Shown here one piece after another: positions 63,047-64,000 of a stretch of 64,000 nucleotides of DNA. The notes beneath the pieces are model-generated. The model was given only the letters and a program-made list of their open reading frames with translations. It was not told the DNA's origin and made no database searches. Origin of the DNA: Chloracidobacterium sp. GTDB lineage: Bacteria; Acidobacteriota; Blastocatellia; Pyrinomonadales; Pyrinomonadaceae. The position numbers and the translations under genes are program-made. The stretch spans positions 82,868 through 146,867 of the forward strand of contig JADJWM010000009.1 in NCBI GenBank assembly GCA_016716365.1. Direction: 5' to 3'. How positions within the stretch are numbered: the stretch's first letter is position 1; each line of letters opens with the position of its first letter.

Positions 63047-63558
63047 AACCGGTCAAATTCAAAGCTATCCTCACCAAAGCTCCAGCCGATTCCGGTTGGC
63101 ATTTTATTCCTGTCGAAGAGAAGATCGGAAAGAAATTCGAGAAGAAGGACGGGACCCGCCGGATCGTCTGCACGATAAACGGCACCGAAACTTTTCAGTG
63201 TGCGTTGATCCCGTGGGGCGAAATTTTCACCATCATCGTCAACAAGGAAAAGCGTGACCGGCTGGGCATGGCTGCCGGCGACACCATCGCGGTCGTCATC
63301 GAGCTCGACGAGAGCAAATACGGCCTGCCGATGCCCGAAGAGCTTCAGGAAGTCCTGAATCAGGACCCCGAGGGCGACAAGCTTTTCCATTCGCTCACCG
63401 CCGGCAAACAGCGTTCGATCCTTTATTTCGTCGGCAAGATCAAGGACATCGATAAGCGTATCCACACGGCCCTTATCTTTATCGAACACATCAAGCGGAA
63501 CGAGGGCAAGATCGTTCAGGAAGAACTCACCCGAGAATTGAAGCGTCCCGCCTTCTAG
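63043..63558 (+). CDS. YdeI/OmdA-like protein with DUF1905-like N-domain, copy 2
   Basis: A 171-residue paralogue of the preceding gene with the same order: RRIVCTINGTETFQCALIPW, AGDTIAVVIELDESKYGLPMP, and ELQEVLNQDPEGDKLFHSLTAGKQR. The two were probably made by tandem duplication, then diverged over their whole length. The 4-bp overlap means they are translated together. Confidence 0.72.
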   Translation: MKPVKFKAILTKAPADSGWHFIPVEEKIGKKFEKKDGTRRIVCTINGTETFQCALIPWGEIFTIIVNKEKRDRLGMAAGDTIAVVIELDESKYGLPMPEELQEVLNQDPEGDKLFHSLTAGKQRSILYFVGKIKDIDKRIHTALIFIEHIKRNEGKIVQEELTRELKRPAF

Positions 63559-63691
63559 TTCTTCACGACAAAAATCCGGCAAATCCAAACATCCGGACCC
63601 GTCGAATAATTAACCAAACAATCTTGACACTTTTTGCTGATATTTTTCGCGATTAAGAATGTAGGAGTTATCGAACGGGGTCTATTGAGCG

Positions 63692-63796
63692 ATGCAGAAT
63701 CGAGAGGAACAACTTGGCACCACAGACATCGGCCTTCTGATCTTCGTGATCGTGGCCGGATGGCTGCTGCTTTTCCAGTCGGGGATATTCCAATGA
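63692..63796 (+). CDS. 34-residue single-helix membrane peptide
   Basis: ATG at 63692, TGA at 63794-63796. A charged N-terminus (MQNREEQLGTTD) leads into one hydrophobic helix (IGLLIFVIVAGWLLLFQSG). A TTGACA box lies about 60 bases upstream but no matching -10 is clear, and a GTAGGAG tract is about 30 bases ahead of the ATG. It is short enough to be chance. Confidence 0.35.
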   Translation: MQNREEQLGTTDIGLLIFVIVAGWLLLFQSGIFQ

Positions 63797-63805
63797 GCTA
63801 GCCGG

Positions 63806-64000
63806 TCAGGCCTGTCGGGCGGTTCCGATGGTCAAGCCGTTTTTGAAAGCGAGTTCGAAGAAAGCTCCATACCGGAGAGCATCGACGCGTCGGGGAGCGT
63901 AAATGATGTTCTCCTTCAGATATCTTTTGAGGCTCTCGGCACTGGTCCCGATGTCCTCGGTATAGTTGGCGGCGATCTCATCAATATGGGCGAGTCCTTC
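63806..64000 (-). CDS. mqnA: Chorismate dehydratase MqnA, C-terminal part (partial, runs off window end)
   Basis: 64 codons plus stop, reading in from the window edge. The sequence (HIDEIAANYTEDIG, SAESLKRYLKENIIYAPRRV, YGAFFELAFKNGL) follows the C-terminal helix pattern of MqnA, the enzyme that makes 3-enolpyruvylbenzoate from chorismate in the futalosine pathway. The start lies outside the window. Placement near mqnC supports the call. Confidence 0.7.
   Translation of the reverse strand, partial: EGLAHIDEIAANYTEDIGTSAESLKRYLKENIIYAPRRVDALRYGAFFELAFKNGLTIGTARQA

Overview
The window looks like chromosomal DNA from a GC-rich bacterium, most likely Acidobacteriota of the Blastocatellia/Pyrinomonas type. 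This placement is inferred from gene content: a winged-helix/alpha-beta-hydrolase/cyclase-like fusion, several secreted serine hydrolases, a DUF5117-type metalloprotease, a class II photolyase, the futalosine menaquinone pathway, and REP-like repeats that encode short peptides such as PPAVAGG and GNAGALAC. I see no rRNA, tRNA, CRISPR array, prophage or plasmid genes. Almost all genes are chromosomal housekeeping or accessory genes in short operons with 4-bp stop/start overlaps.

Layout. 1-5.2 kb, minus strand: partial thiamine-dependent E1 dehydrogenase, a MerR-like regulator plus VWA protein operon with an excellent promoter/palindrome, and the HTH-hydrolase-cyclase fusion. 5.3-12.5 kb: a small CxxC protein, a frameshifted DASS transporter, a YbhN-like flippase-like membrane protein, acyl-CoA dehydrogenase + GNAT, an SPL-type radical SAM protein and a SYLF protein. 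12.6-21.6 kb: TPR protein, cyclophilin, M1 peptidase + serine hydrolase, class IV aminotransferase, alpha/beta hydrolase, truB, recX and small proteins. 21.6-29.9 kb: a pseudokinase, an alaS gene cut short at a REP-like repeat, a response regulator lacking its phosphoacceptor Asp, O-methyltransferase, pirin, an IQM-like orphan and a serine hydrolase. 29.9-37.4 kb: threonine block (thrC-thrA divergent from thrB), clpA and an orphan gene. 37.4-46 kb: serine hydrolase, metzincin-type protease, FAD monooxygenase, GGCT-like protein, phosphodiester glycosidase-like protein and photolyase. 46-48.2 kb: a REP-associated transposase between perfect inverted REPs, a VOC-like gene with a hairpin over its start, and an Ate1-like transferase. 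48.2-53.7 kb: extracytoplasmic redox repair (MsrP-like molybdoenzyme, cytochrome b561-like partner, lipoprotein MsrB, a YggX-like zinc-ribbon protein, peroxiredoxin). 53.7-56 kb: an AT-richer PD-(D/E)XK-like gene with a ParD-tail-like partner, a frameshifted radical SAM gene and a DUF2721 protein. 56-64 kb: Mpo1-like protein, glycosyltransferase-like protein, frameshifted class V aminotransferase, nitronate monooxygenase-DinB fusion, mqnC, two tandem YdeI-like genes, a 34-residue membrane peptide and the 3' end of mqnA.

Threads that tie genes together: threonine synthesis (thrA/B/C), menaquinone via futalosine (mqnC, mqnA), branched-chain/fatty acid oxidation (E1 dehydrogenase, acyl-CoA dehydrogenase), and methionine-sulfoxide/peroxide repair in the envelope. 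Several signalling proteins have lost catalytic or acceptor residues. Three genes carry single-frame shifts and one essential-type gene (alaS) is truncated, so either assembly quality or repeat-driven rearrangement needs to be kept in mind. The most novel-looking pieces are the nuclease/ParD-tail pair, the REP/RAYT element with its associated repeats, and the IQM-like orphan.
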